Assembly: GCA_023418995.1 (NCBI GenBank)
Contig: JAEZYP010000046.1
Coordinates: forward strand, 1 to 59,835
Source of the DNA: Bacillota bacterium
GTDB taxonomy: Bacteria > Bacillota > Clostridia > Oscillospirales > Acutalibacteraceae
Length of the DNA stretch: 59,835 nucleotides
Reading direction: 5' to 3'
The notes below the pieces were generated by a model, which saw only the letters and a list, made by a program, of their open reading frames with translations, did no database searches and had not been told where the DNA came from. Both the position numbers and the translations under genes were made by a program. This document shows, in pieces, positions 34,597 through 42,282 of this stretch; position 1 is the stretch's first letter; every line of letters starts with the position of its first letter.

Positions 34597-36024
34597 TTAC
34601 TTTACGCCATTCTTTTCCTGTGCGGCTGTCCACTTTTTGTTCCATTCTGCCATAAGGTTATCCAAACTTGTTTTTCCGGTTTCAGCTGCTTCCACAATTT
34701 TGGCTACATGGCTGAAATCAGCGTTGATACCAATTTCAGAATCGCTGCCGACTTTACCGAGCAACGCTTCTTCACCGGCCTTAGGCGGTTTGTCGGAAAT
34801 CATCTCCGCGCCCTTAAAGGCAGAAAGAACTTCCGGAAGCGGGTCTGACTTTACAGTGGAGATGGTACCCATGTCTTTCCAATACCCGGATTTTTCGACC
34901 ATCCACTTGATGTAAATCATGGAGGCTATTTTGTTATCGTTAGAAGAGGTTACGTTAATTGCGTAGTTATAGTCACCGGACACGTTTGCATACTGCTTTC
35001 CGTTTACTGAAATCGGGAAAGGCATATAGGCGATATCATTCTTGTTTGCACCTGCATTCTGTATTTGCGATACAGCCCAGGTACCAAGAGCCATAGTGGC
35101 AATCTCGCCTTTGTTCATTCTTGGCTTGCTGCTCTCCCAGTCGGTTGTGGTCGGGTCCTTCTCAATCAGCTTGCGGCTTGTTGCCTCATAAAGGGTGTAG
35201 TAAACTGCGTACGGACCCGTCATGCTGCCGTCACTCGGCTTTGAGAAAGGATTTTTCGCATGGGGCAGCTTAATGTTAAAGAATTCGGCATCACCGGTCG
35301 CACCGCTGGTGGTGTAGGAGTCCCAAGCAGTCATCGGCCACTGAGCGGAAAAATTCGTATACAGCGGAATGACTTTGTCTCCGAACTTATCTTTAATTTT
35401 TTTCAAATCGGCAAGGAACTCGTCCGGTGTCTTTGGCAGCTCGGTGACACCCGCTTCCTCCCAGATTCGTTTGTTGTAGACAAGTCCCTGAACATTGCCG
35501 TCGCAGGGCAGACCATAGGATTTTCCGTTATAATACTTGTCGTCGGTCCAGTTATAGATTTCAGATAAGGTTTTCTGATCACCCAAGGGGAAAAAATAGG
35601 TTGGGAAATCCGCCTTGTTCGAAACACTTGCCGGAAGGTAGCAAACGTCGCCCCAATCCTTGGTTGTCATTCGTGTGGCGAGTTCTCCCTCGTAATTTGT
35701 AATTCCTTCATATGTAATATTGATATTTGGATACATCTTCTGGAATTCCTTCGTATAATCCTGAAGCAGTGTGTCCACAATATCCGTCTTGCCTGTAAGA
35801 ACCTTTAGGTCCGCCTTGATATCCTTATAATCCTCTCCCAGCTTCAGGGCGTCAATTGTGAGGTCCTCCGCTTTGGCCGGTGCGGCAGTTCCCGCTCCTG
35901 CGGACGATGCAGCAGACGCGGCGGGCGCGGCCCCTGAAGTCGCACCATTGCCGGAGCAGCCGGCCAGCGAAGTTACTGTCATAACCATTGCCAAAGTAAG
36001 CGCCATTAGTCTTTTTGCTTTCAT
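34597..36024 (-). CDS. Extracellular sugar-binding lipoprotein
   Basis: A 475-residue solute-binding protein of the ABC family that takes oligosaccharides. The signal peptide ends in lipobox L-A-G-C with Cys23, followed by an Ala/Ser/Gly-rich linker to about residue 50. The mature part has the usual two-lobe pattern with F-Q-K-M-Y-P-N-I-N-I-T-Y-E near 92-104 and Y-N-K-R-I-W-E-E-A-G. GAGGAG precedes the ATG. First gene of the mannan operon under a consensus promoter, so it is likely the most abundant product. Confidence 0.92.
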   Translation of the reverse strand: MKAKRLMALTLAMVMTVTSLAGCSGNGATSGAAPAASAASSAGAGTAAPAKAEDLTIDALKLGEDYKDIKADLKVLTGKTDIVDTLLQDYTKEFQKMYPNINITYEGITNYEGELATRMTTKDWGDVCYLPASVSNKADFPTYFFPLGDQKTLSEIYNWTDDKYYNGKSYGLPCDGNVQGLVYNKRIWEEAGVTELPKTPDEFLADLKKIKDKFGDKVIPLYTNFSAQWPMTAWDSYTTSGATGDAEFFNIKLPHAKNPFSKPSDGSMTGPYAVYYTLYEATSRKLIEKDPTTTDWESSKPRMNKGEIATMALGTWAVSQIQNAGANKNDIAYMPFPISVNGKQYANVSGDYNYAINVTSSNDNKIASMIYIKWMVEKSGYWKDMGTISTVKSDPLPEVLSAFKGAEMISDKPPKAGEEALLGKVGSDSEIGINADFSHVAKIVEAAETGKTSLDNLMAEWNKKWTAAQEKNGVK

Positions 36025-36038
36025 GATCTTAACTCCTC

Positions 36039-36106
36039 TCGTTTAGCTAATATTAAGTTATCGTTTAGCTTATTTAGATTATATATTTGTTCCATAAAAA
36101 TGTCAA
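36039..36106 (-). promoter_or_regulatory. Consensus promoter with repeated LacI-type operator candidates
   Basis: Minus strand TTGACA (36101-36106), 17 bases, TATAAT (36078-36083): an exact consensus. Downstream, AGCTAAACGA occurs twice in direct orientation, 22 bases (about two helical turns) apart, within 36039-36072. The spacer element TTAGCTAATATTAAGTTA recurs in nearly the same form at the regulator's own promoter. Confidence 0.75.
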
Positions 36107-36152
36107 TAGCGGCGATAAAAAATATTAAATATAGAAAAGTATAAAAATTTAA

Positions 36153-36185
36153 CGCCTGATTTGTTGAAAAATAATAAATCAGGCG
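36153..36185 (-). terminator. Terminator after LacI gene
   Basis: CGCCTGATTT (36153-36162) pairs with AAATCAGGCG (36176-36185), followed on the minus strand by TTAAATTTTTAT. Confidence 0.7.
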
Positions 36186-36212
36186 CCATTATTCATTTGA
36201 TGAAATTTTTTA

Positions 36213-37226
36213 TTAACTTAAATTTAAATTCTTAACTGAATCTTTAATTACAATCTTTCCGCTGATTAGCCTTCTTCCGGCTTTATAATGGGAGTGGCAC
36301 ATTTTTTGGACAATCAGCTCTACCCCGGACTGCGCCATCGCCTTCATATCCACTTCCACCGTAGTGATGGGAGGATCGCAAATTTCAGAGATCAGGTAAT
36401 TGTCGAAGCCGACAACCGAGATGTCATCCGGAACCTTGTAATTGTTCTGACGCAATATTTTAATAAAGCGAAAAGCAGTTTCGTCACAGTTGCAAACAAA
36501 CGCTGTCGGCATAGTATCCGGCAGACGAATTTCGATATTTACACCGTTCTTCAGCCGGTCGGACAACGTCCATTCCTTTTTGTAATCAAGGTCATTCTCA
36601 ATCAACGCCTTCAAATAGCCGAGAAAACGATCCTGAATACTGCTGGTAGCCTTAACGTTCCCAATAAAACCAATATTCTTATGTCCTTTCTCAATCAGAT
36701 AATCGGTCAGAAGATAGGTTCCATAGAAGTTGTCGGTAATAATCGTATCAATATCCGGAAAGTTCTCGTAGAAATCCATGCAGATCATTGGAATATCTGT
36801 GCTTAAAATCATTTTAACATAGCTTCTGCTTGCCTGCCCCAGAATGATAACACCGTCAATTTTCTGATCCTGCATCATTTTGGGAAGTACCAGATTTTCT
36901 TCGTCCTCTACCTTGAGAATCTCAAAAATACCGTAATAATTCTTCTTTAAAAGCTCCTTGGATATATTTTGGTACAGCACCCAGTAAAAGGACATCGTCT
37001 GCCCTAAAAAGCGTTCCGGTACTACAATGCCAATATTATAAGTTTTTCCATCCTTTAGCGATTTGGCCATTGAATTGTAGGAATACCCCATTTCATTGGC
37101 CAGCTGCTTGATTTTTGAGCGAAGCTCCTCGCTTACCCCGTCTTTATCCGCCAACGCTTTTGAAACCGTAACATTGCTTACGTTTAACTTTTGAGCAATG
37201 TCAGACATCTTTACATTTTTCTTCAT
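36213..37226 (-). CDS. LacI family transcriptional regulator
   Basis: A 337-residue repressor: N-terminal HTH M-S-D-I-A-Q-K-L-N-V-S-N-V-T-V-S-K-A-L (residues 7-25), the hinge helix region to about 60, then a periplasmic-binding-protein-like sugar domain with V-C-N-C-D-E-T-A and V-V-G-F-D-N-Y. GGGGAG precedes the ATG. It lies upstream of the mannan operon with its own promoter and terminator, and operator-like repeats at both promoters suggest it controls both itself and the operon. Confidence 0.93.
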   Translation of the reverse strand: MKKNVKMSDIAQKLNVSNVTVSKALADKDGVSEELRSKIKQLANEMGYSYNSMAKSLKDGKTYNIGIVVPERFLGQTMSFYWVLYQNISKELLKKNYYGIFEILKVEDEENLVLPKMMQDQKIDGVIILGQASRSYVKMILSTDIPMICMDFYENFPDIDTIITDNFYGTYLLTDYLIEKGHKNIGFIGNVKATSSIQDRFLGYLKALIENDLDYKKEWTLSDRLKNGVNIEIRLPDTMPTAFVCNCDETAFRFIKILRQNNYKVPDDISVVGFDNYLISEICDPPITTVEVDMKAMAQSGVELIVQKMCHSHYKAGRRLISGKIVIKDSVKNLNLS

Positions 37227-37254
37227 ACGTTGCTCCCCTGCATTAGCAAATTTT

Positions 37255-37302
37255 TTAGCTAATCAATTAAGTTAATAATACTACTTTTACTTAAAAAGTC
37301 AA
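37255..37302 (-). promoter_or_regulatory. LacI gene promoter with operator candidate
   Basis: Minus strand TTGACT (37297-37302), 16 bases, TATTAT (37275-37280). The palindrome TTAGCTAA (37255-37262) and the adjoining ATTAAGTTA (37266-37274) resemble the element at the mannan promoter. Confidence 0.6.
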
Positions 37303-37323
37303 TTTAGTTTTTAAAATAAAAAT

Positions 37324-37357
37324 AGCAAGCTTACCCGGAAAACCGAATAAGCCTGCT
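37324..37357 (-). terminator. Terminator after secreted beta-rich protein gene
   Basis: AGCAAGCTTA (37324-37333) pairs with TAAGCCTGCT (37348-37357), one mismatch, with inner CGG/CCG pairing; the minus strand continues ATTTTTATTTT. Confidence 0.8.
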
Positions 37358-37415
37358 GTTTGATTACGTTCTTATCACCCAATCCAGTCTTCTGAACCCT
37401 GAAGTGAAACAGATC

Positions 37416-38969
37416 TTACACAGTGACCAACATTTTTTGACCGCCGATATCAATCGTAACGCCGCCTTTCGCCACTGCTTTTACCGGATACAGCCACCCG
37501 CTTTTTCCATTATAGCTATATTTGACCGGCTTACCGACTACGGCAACCGCAGAGTTATAGGACATAGCCGAAGGTGCGGTAGAAGAGTTTGTAATAGCAA
37601 GAACCGAATAAGTGCGCCCTGTTGGTATGGTTACATTGGATGTATCCAATGTAATGCCCGAACCCGTGGAAGCCACCGTGGCACCTGAGCTCAGCGCACA
37701 GGAAGCAGATTTATAATCCATAAGAATATCCCCGTCGTTATCCACCAGATAAACAGCCAGCCTAGCCTGATACGTACCTGTTCCCGCCGAGCTGGATAAA
37801 TAGATCCTGCAGGTGGCGTCGCTGGAATCAGAAATAGAAAACTTTGATGTGGGATCGATGAGCTTCCAGTGTAATTTGGAACCGCTTACAAGCCCAGAAG
37901 GATTCGGGTTCACAGTAGCCTTTACTGTCGCATATCCCCCGCTTGGAAGGGTAACGGAAGAGGTATCCAGCGTCACGCCGTTTCCGGTCAGGGCGCGCAA
38001 TACAAAGCTATCATACCCACTGCTTGACTCCTGCTTGGTCAGCCCATAACCAAATACCGTGACGCTGCTTGGCGCCACAGCTCCTGATTTTGCCTGGAAT
38101 ACAGTTGTACCGTCCGTTACGGTTCCGTAAAAATCCAAAACGGGATAATCGGAGATCGCGGTACCAACCGTTAGACTTCCGGGATTGGCAGACAGTGTTC
38201 CCGGCCCCTGAAGCGTTTCAACCTTAAGCGTTGAGGTTGTTGAAAACACGGAGTTTTCCTCCAGCTTCAAGGAGTCAATATCCATGCTCTCCCCCGTTGT
38301 TACAACCGTTCCCGGACCTGCGTCAATTTCGCCGAGATTGGTGCAGGCGGGGAGCTTTCCGCTGAAATTCTTTAGCAGCAGCGTCCCCGATAACTGACCG
38401 TCAATCGGACCGAAATTATAGCTTGTACCCTGCATAGTCATCTTGCCAGGGAAAGAAAATCCGCCATATACATTTGTTGTATTTCCGGAGGTTGCGTATA
38501 CCGTAATATTATTCGCAGATACGTTTCCGCCCACCGTAAGCTTTCCTGACAGCGTTACGGATTCCTGCGCATGCACATCACTCCGAACGGTTCCTCCGCT
38601 GATGCTGATACCATCGTCTGATTCCAGCGAATTTACGGTTCCGCCGGTCATGTAGATACTGCCGGAGCAATCGACATCCGATGCAGTTCCGTCATATATC
38701 GTAAGGCTGCAACCGTTGGAAACTGTAACCGAACCGACTTTTCCGCCCTTTATAATCACGTCGTCGGAGGAAACTACATCTTCACCGGTAACTTCGGTAA
38801 AATCACGGGAATCCCAGCTTTTTTGGCTCCACGCATCTTCCGGGCCCATATAAGTACCCGATCCATGCTTATTAATAATCATGCGGTCATCGGAGTAGGC
38901 ACCGGCAGAAACCGGAAGGCTTGATAAAAGCACTGCCGCACACATTGCAGCAGCCAGCATTTTTTTCAT
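37416..38969 (-). CDS. Secreted beta-rich repeat protein, function unknown
   Basis: A 517-residue exported protein. A Sec signal peptide ends near residue 24 (V-S-A-G-A-Y). Residues about 60-300 are rich in Gly, Ser, Thr and Val in short recurring strands (S-I-Y-M-T-G-G-T-V, I-S-I-S-G-G-T-V, V-T-L-S-G-K-L-T-V), suggesting a beta-solenoid. The C-terminal part has two similar segments, G-V-T-L-D-T-S-S-V-T-L-P-S-G and G-I-T-L-D-T-S-N-V-T-I-P-T-G, as in Ig-like surface modules. No LPXTG motif or membrane anchor was seen. GGGGGA precedes the ATG. A surface or extracellular structural role is likely but unproven. Confidence 0.78.
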   Translation of the reverse strand: MKKMLAAAMCAAVLLSSLPVSAGAYSDDRMIINKHGSGTYMGPEDAWSQKSWDSRDFTEVTGEDVVSSDDVIIKGGKVGSVTVSNGCSLTIYDGTASDVDCSGSIYMTGGTVNSLESDDGISISGGTVRSDVHAQESVTLSGKLTVGGNVSANNITVYATSGNTTNVYGGFSFPGKMTMQGTSYNFGPIDGQLSGTLLLKNFSGKLPACTNLGEIDAGPGTVVTTGESMDIDSLKLEENSVFSTTSTLKVETLQGPGTLSANPGSLTVGTAISDYPVLDFYGTVTDGTTVFQAKSGAVAPSSVTVFGYGLTKQESSSGYDSFVLRALTGNGVTLDTSSVTLPSGGYATVKATVNPNPSGLVSGSKLHWKLIDPTSKFSISDSSDATCRIYLSSSAGTGTYQARLAVYLVDNDGDILMDYKSASCALSSGATVASTGSGITLDTSNVTIPTGRTYSVLAITNSSTAPSAMSYNSAVAVVGKPVKYSYNGKSGWLYPVKAVAKGGVTIDIGGQKMLVTV

Positions 38970-39279
38970 TTCAATCCCCCTTGTTGTTTCCTATTGCTAC
39001 CGCCAATAGGAATATATTGCTATTGTAACTTTACCACTATTTGTAAAAAATAACAAGTGAGATATTATGAACGGTGTTTTTTAGCCGGGATCCGGTAATC
39101 AAAGCATCATGATCCCCTCTCTTTTTCATTTAATTATATACCTTAGCAGTGATCCCTTTGTTGACGGCAGCCCGGGATTTCGATTTATCCGAGAGGGCAT
39201 GTACAAAAAGATGTCCCAAATGCATTTGACATTCGGGACATCTTTTTATTGGAAAGAGAATCTCTTGTAAGCTATGGGA
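38970..39279. other. Intergenic region between secreted protein and VOC genes
   Basis: It holds a leader hairpin CCTATTG/CAATAGG (38990-39010) for the secreted-protein gene and a strong terminator (39205-39247) for the VOC gene. No coding frame is convincing in the rest. Confidence 0.5.
39205..39247 (-). terminator. Terminator after VOC gene
   Basis: AAAAAGATGTCCCAAATG (39205-39222) pairs with CATTCGGGACATCTTTTT (39230-39247), one wobble or mismatch. It is nearly symmetric and may act in both directions. Confidence 0.88.
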
Positions 39280-39654
39280 TTAAGAAACCTGAGCGAATTC
39301 GATCCGCTCGTTATTGGGACCAAGGAACAGAAAATACCGGTTGCTTTTCGGAGCAAACATTTGGTTGGATTCAATTCCATCGCTCACGATCTGACAACCC
39401 ATCGCTACAATTTCTTCATAAGCCGCTTCAATATCCTCGCTGGCCAGAGCGATGTGATCAATCGCTCCTGCCGGTTTTTCATCGGTGCGGCGGCGATAGA
39501 TTTCAAGGCGGCAGCCTCCGTTTTCTAAAATGCAGGAAAACTCATGCATCACAACCGGTGTGAACCCCAGATTTGTGTAGAACGCAACCGTCTGGGAAAA
39601 ATCACCCGCCGGAACCGCAACATGGGCAAGTCCTGTGGGAACATTCTTTATCAT
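39280..39654 (-). CDS. VOC family (glyoxalase-like) protein
   Basis: A 124-residue single-module metalloenzyme of the vicinal oxygen chelate family. The probable metal ligands are His in G-L-A-H-V-A-V, His in I-D-H-I-A-L-A and Glu in R-I-E-F-A-Q at the C-terminus. It is the third gene of an operon with an RpiB-like isomerase and an SDR enzyme, 15 bases after the latter, so it likely acts on an intermediate of that uronate-type pathway, for instance as an isomerase or lyase. The reaction is not known. Confidence 0.85.
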   Translation of the reverse strand: MIKNVPTGLAHVAVPAGDFSQTVAFYTNLGFTPVVMHEFSCILENGGCRLEIYRRRTDEKPAGAIDHIALASEDIEAAYEEIVAMGCQIVSDGIESNQMFAPKSNRYFLFLGPNNERIEFAQVS

Positions 39655-39669
39655 TGAAGCTCCTCCCTG

Positions 39670-40455
39670 TCAGTTTGGCTGTTTGCCAATATAGGCAAGG
39701 ATTCCGCCGTCCACATAGAGGACATGACCGTTAACAAAATTGGAAGCGTCGGAAGCGAGGAAAACAGCCGGGCCTACCAGGTCATCTGTCGTGCCCCAGC
39801 GCGCAGCCGGTGTTTTTGAAATAATGAATTTATTGAACGGATGCTCCGGGGTACGCAGCGGAGCGGTCTGAGGAGTTTCAATATATCCGGGGCCGATACC
39901 GTTGCACTGAATGTTAAACTCGCCGTATTCGGAGCAGATGTTGCGGGTCAGCATTTTCAAGCCGCCCTTGGCTGCCGCGTAAGCGGAAACCGTTTCGCGA
40001 CCCAGCTCGCTCATCATGGAACAGATATTGATGATTTTGCCGTGACCCTTTTTCATCATACTCGGGATGACGGCTTTGGAAACGATGAACGGCGCGTTCA
40101 AATCCACATCGATTACCTGACGGAACTCTGCGGCGGTCATATCGCACATCGGAATCCGCTTAATGATTCCCGCGTTGTTTACCAGAATATCGATCACGCC
40201 GACTTCCTTTTCCACCGTAGCAACCAGCTTGTTGACTTGCTCTTCATTGGTAACGTCACAAACATAGCCATGAGCGTCAATGCCCGCTTCCTTATAGGCG
40301 GCCAAGCCTTTCTCTACCAGTTCCTGCTTGATGTCGTTAAACACAACCGTTGCTCCCGCGGCGGCAAAGCCCTGTGCAATCGCGAAGCCGATTCCATAGC
40401 TGGCGCCGGTGACCAAAGCCACCTTACCCTCTAAACTAAAGTCCTTCATATTCAT
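39670..40455 (-). CDS. SDR dehydrogenase (gluconate 5-dehydrogenase / DhuD-like)
   Basis: A 261-residue short-chain dehydrogenase. The nucleotide site T-G-A-S-Y-G-I-G is near residues 18-25, N-N-A-G near 95, and the catalytic Ser...Tyr-x3-Lys as S-M-M ... S-A-Y-A-A-A-K. It resembles proteins called gluconate 5-dehydrogenase; the same family includes DhuD, which reduces a 4-deoxy-5-keto-hexuronate isomer to KDG. The start was set at ATG 40455, eight bases after GGAGG. Together with the RpiB-like gene before it, the DhuI-DhuD reading fits best. Confidence 0.87.
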   Translation of the reverse strand: MNMKDFSLEGKVALVTGASYGIGFAIAQGFAAAGATVVFNDIKQELVEKGLAAYKEAGIDAHGYVCDVTNEEQVNKLVATVEKEVGVIDILVNNAGIIKRIPMCDMTAAEFRQVIDVDLNAPFIVSKAVIPSMMKKGHGKIINICSMMSELGRETVSAYAAAKGGLKMLTRNICSEYGEFNIQCNGIGPGYIETPQTAPLRTPEHPFNKFIISKTPAARWGTTDDLVGPAVFLASDASNFVNGHVLYVDGGILAYIGKQPN

Positions 40456-40470
40456 TTTGCAGTCCTCCAA

Positions 40471-41109
40471 TTAAGCCAAAACAGATTTTACATATTCGGC
40501 AATTTTTTCATCCTTGCAGTTTGCGAAGAAATACTCACTGAATTTTTCGCCGCTTAGAGCACCCTTTACCAGCTCGGCGTCGATATTCTTAAGAATGGTG
40601 ATTAAATCCTTATAAGCTTCCGCTTTCACCGCATCCAGAATTTTTTTATTGCGCTGCTCCGGCACCACACGATCCTTCGGGTAGCCCTGGCCGCTCTCAC
40701 ATTCAAACAATTTTTCAAAAATATACTGAAGATTCAGTTCCCCGCCCCAGCCGAAGCCCTTTGCAAAAGGCAAAGCGATTGCGTTTCCGTCATTGATCTG
40801 CGCAAACATAAATGCGTCGGAAGCATCCTCAACGTGACCACAGATAACGCCCGGAAAAGTGTTGCAGGCCAGCATAGCGCCTTCGCCCGTACCGCATCCG
40901 GTAATCACGTAATCCGCCGCGCCGGAATTCAGCAAAACAGCCGCGAGAATACCGTTCTGCACATAGGTTAGCTGTGCTTTATCATCCGAAGAATACATTC
41001 CATAGTTATAAACGGTATGCCCCATTGGCTCCACAACCTTTTTGAGGGTGCTGCATATCAGTTCATTCTTTGCTGCCTGACTGTTCTCATTAATTAAAGC
41101 GATTTTCAT
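40471..41109 (-). CDS. RpiB/LacA/LacB family isomerase (DhuI-like)
   Basis: A 212-residue isomerase of the RpiB/LacAB fold: N-terminal M-K-I-A-L-I-N-E-N-S, then the active-site loop T-G-C-G-T-G-E-G-A-M-L-A-C-N near residues 71-84. It is longer than RpiB (about 150) and matches the ~210-residue group that includes DhuI, the isomerase for unsaturated-uronate-derived 4-deoxy-5-keto-hexuronate. GGAGG precedes the ATG. It is the first gene of a three-gene operon whose promoter carries the regulon's 18-bp operator. The substrate assignment is inference. Confidence 0.85.
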   Translation of the reverse strand: MKIALINENSQAAKNELICSTLKKVVEPMGHTVYNYGMYSSDDKAQLTYVQNGILAAVLLNSGAADYVITGCGTGEGAMLACNTFPGVICGHVEDASDAFMFAQINDGNAIALPFAKGFGWGGELNLQYIFEKLFECESGQGYPKDRVVPEQRNKKILDAVKAEAYKDLITILKNIDAELVKGALSGEKFSEYFFANCKDEKIAEYVKSVLA

Positions 41110-41192
41110 TTAGAATCCTCCAGCTATAGATTTTATTTACTGCAAACGAACGATATTCCGCCCGCAATATTACAATTTTTTCATATGATATC

Positions 41193-41256
41193 TTGTAACA
41201 TGTCATACAATTTGTAGTGTCACGTTAATATTACACGCATAGATCAGGAAAGTCAA
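41193..41256 (-). promoter_or_regulatory. Promoter and 18-bp operator of isomerase operon
   Basis: Minus strand TTGACT (41251-41256), 17 bases, TAATAT (41228-41233). Seventeen bases further lies the operator TTGTATGACATGTTACAA (41193-41210), one of three closely matching copies in this divergon. Confidence 0.8.
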
Positions 41257-41321
41257 CCGCTTAAAAGCAAATAAATTTCAAAAATCGGAGCGTTATCTCT
41301 GGATTTCTGCAAATTTTGTGC

Positions 41322-41358
41322 TATAATAGTTGCTGTACAATTGTAGGACAAGTTACAA
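41322..41358 (+). promoter_or_regulatory. Regulator promoter and 18-bp operator
   Basis: An extended -10 (TGC-TATAAT, 41319-41327) has no clear -35. Thirteen bases further is TTGTAGGACAAGTTACAA (41341-41358). The left part fits the FadR-type GntR pattern TNGT-N3-ACNA exactly. Confidence 0.8.
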
Positions 41359-41391
41359 GAGAACAAAACTAAATTGTCCGGAGGTAGACAA

Positions 41392-42087
41392 ATGGAGGCC
41401 ATTGAAAGGGTTCCTATCGTAGAACAGGTAGTAAATATTATTCGGGAGCATATTTTATCAGGAAACGTAGAAGTCGGGCAGAAGCTTCCCACTGAAAAAG
41501 AATATTGTGAACGCCTGAACGTAGGGCGGGGTACCCTGCGGGAAGCTCTTCGAATTCTGCAGGCAAACGGCTATGTTGAAATCCGCCCGGGGCGCGGCGC
41601 TTTTGTTGCCAAAACCAAGGAGTCTGACGCCAACGATATTGTGGAATGGTTTGTAAAAAACGAGGTAGAGCTAAAAGACTGTATCGAAGTTCGTTCCGCA
41701 ATTGAGCCGCTCGCGATCAAGCTTGCCATTGCCCGGTGCAGCGACGCAGACATCGCCATGCTTGAAAAAACACACGCAAAATTCTGCAAAGCAACTGAAG
41801 AAAACGACATCTTAAGCATTGCCAAATATGATGAACGCTTTCACAATCAGATTGTGGAAATGAGCAAAAACAAGCTCCTGATTTCTATTAACAAGAAGGT
41901 AAGCGAGTACGTGCAAACCTTTCGCAGCAAGACTTTTCAGGTGCATCAAAACGTTCAAAACGCGATTGAACCGCATTCCAACCTAATGCGTTCCCTGCGG
42001 GAAAGGGATACGGAAGCGGGCGAATTGTATATGCGCAAACACATTCAGAGGATCCTGGTGGATTTGACAACCATGATAAAAAAATAA
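41392..42087 (+). CDS. FadR/GntR family regulator (FCD domain)
   Basis: A 231-residue regulator with an N-terminal winged helix (L-P-T-E-K-E-Y-C-E-R-L-N-V-G-R-G-T-L-R-E-A-L, about 31-52) and an all-helical FCD ligand domain (about 85-225), which often binds a metal plus a sugar acid. Likely metal ligands are Asp in Y-D-E-R-F-H, the His after it, and later His residues. The start was taken at ATG 41392 behind CCGGAGG. Three matching operators at its own promoter and at the flanking isomerase and transketolase promoters mark it as the local regulator. Confidence 0.92.
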   Translation: MEAIERVPIVEQVVNIIREHILSGNVEVGQKLPTEKEYCERLNVGRGTLREALRILQANGYVEIRPGRGAFVAKTKESDANDIVEWFVKNEVELKDCIEVRSAIEPLAIKLAIARCSDADIAMLEKTHAKFCKATEENDILSIAKYDERFHNQIVEMSKNKLLISINKKVSEYVQTFRSKTFQVHQNVQNAIEPHSNLMRSLRERDTEAGELYMRKHIQRILVDLTTMIKK

Positions 42088-42188
42088 GGCTTATTTTATA
42101 CAAATATGCAACACGCAGTACTTATTGGTTGTTTTATACAATGGTATTTTATTTTAATTAGTCGATTTTACAAAGATTTAAATAATGA

Positions 42189-42251
42189 TTGACAATTATC
42201 AATCTGCTCGCTAGAATGTGAGTACACCAAGTTTTGTATGACAACATACAA
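42189..42251 (+). promoter_or_regulatory. Promoter and 18-bp operator of transketolase-ABC operon
   Basis: TTGACA (42189-42194), 17 bases, TAGAAT (42212-42217). Sixteen bases further is TTGTATGACAACATACAA (42234-42251), here part of a longer near-perfect palindrome. Confidence 0.85.
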
Positions 42252-42282
42252 AATTATCCAAAAGGGGGATTCCTGAATTATT

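Noticed and set aside
37631..37654. Palindrome TTACATTGGAT / ATCCAATGTAA
   Set aside because: It lies inside the secreted-protein gene and encodes the repeat T-L-D-T-S-N-V-T, so coding explains it.
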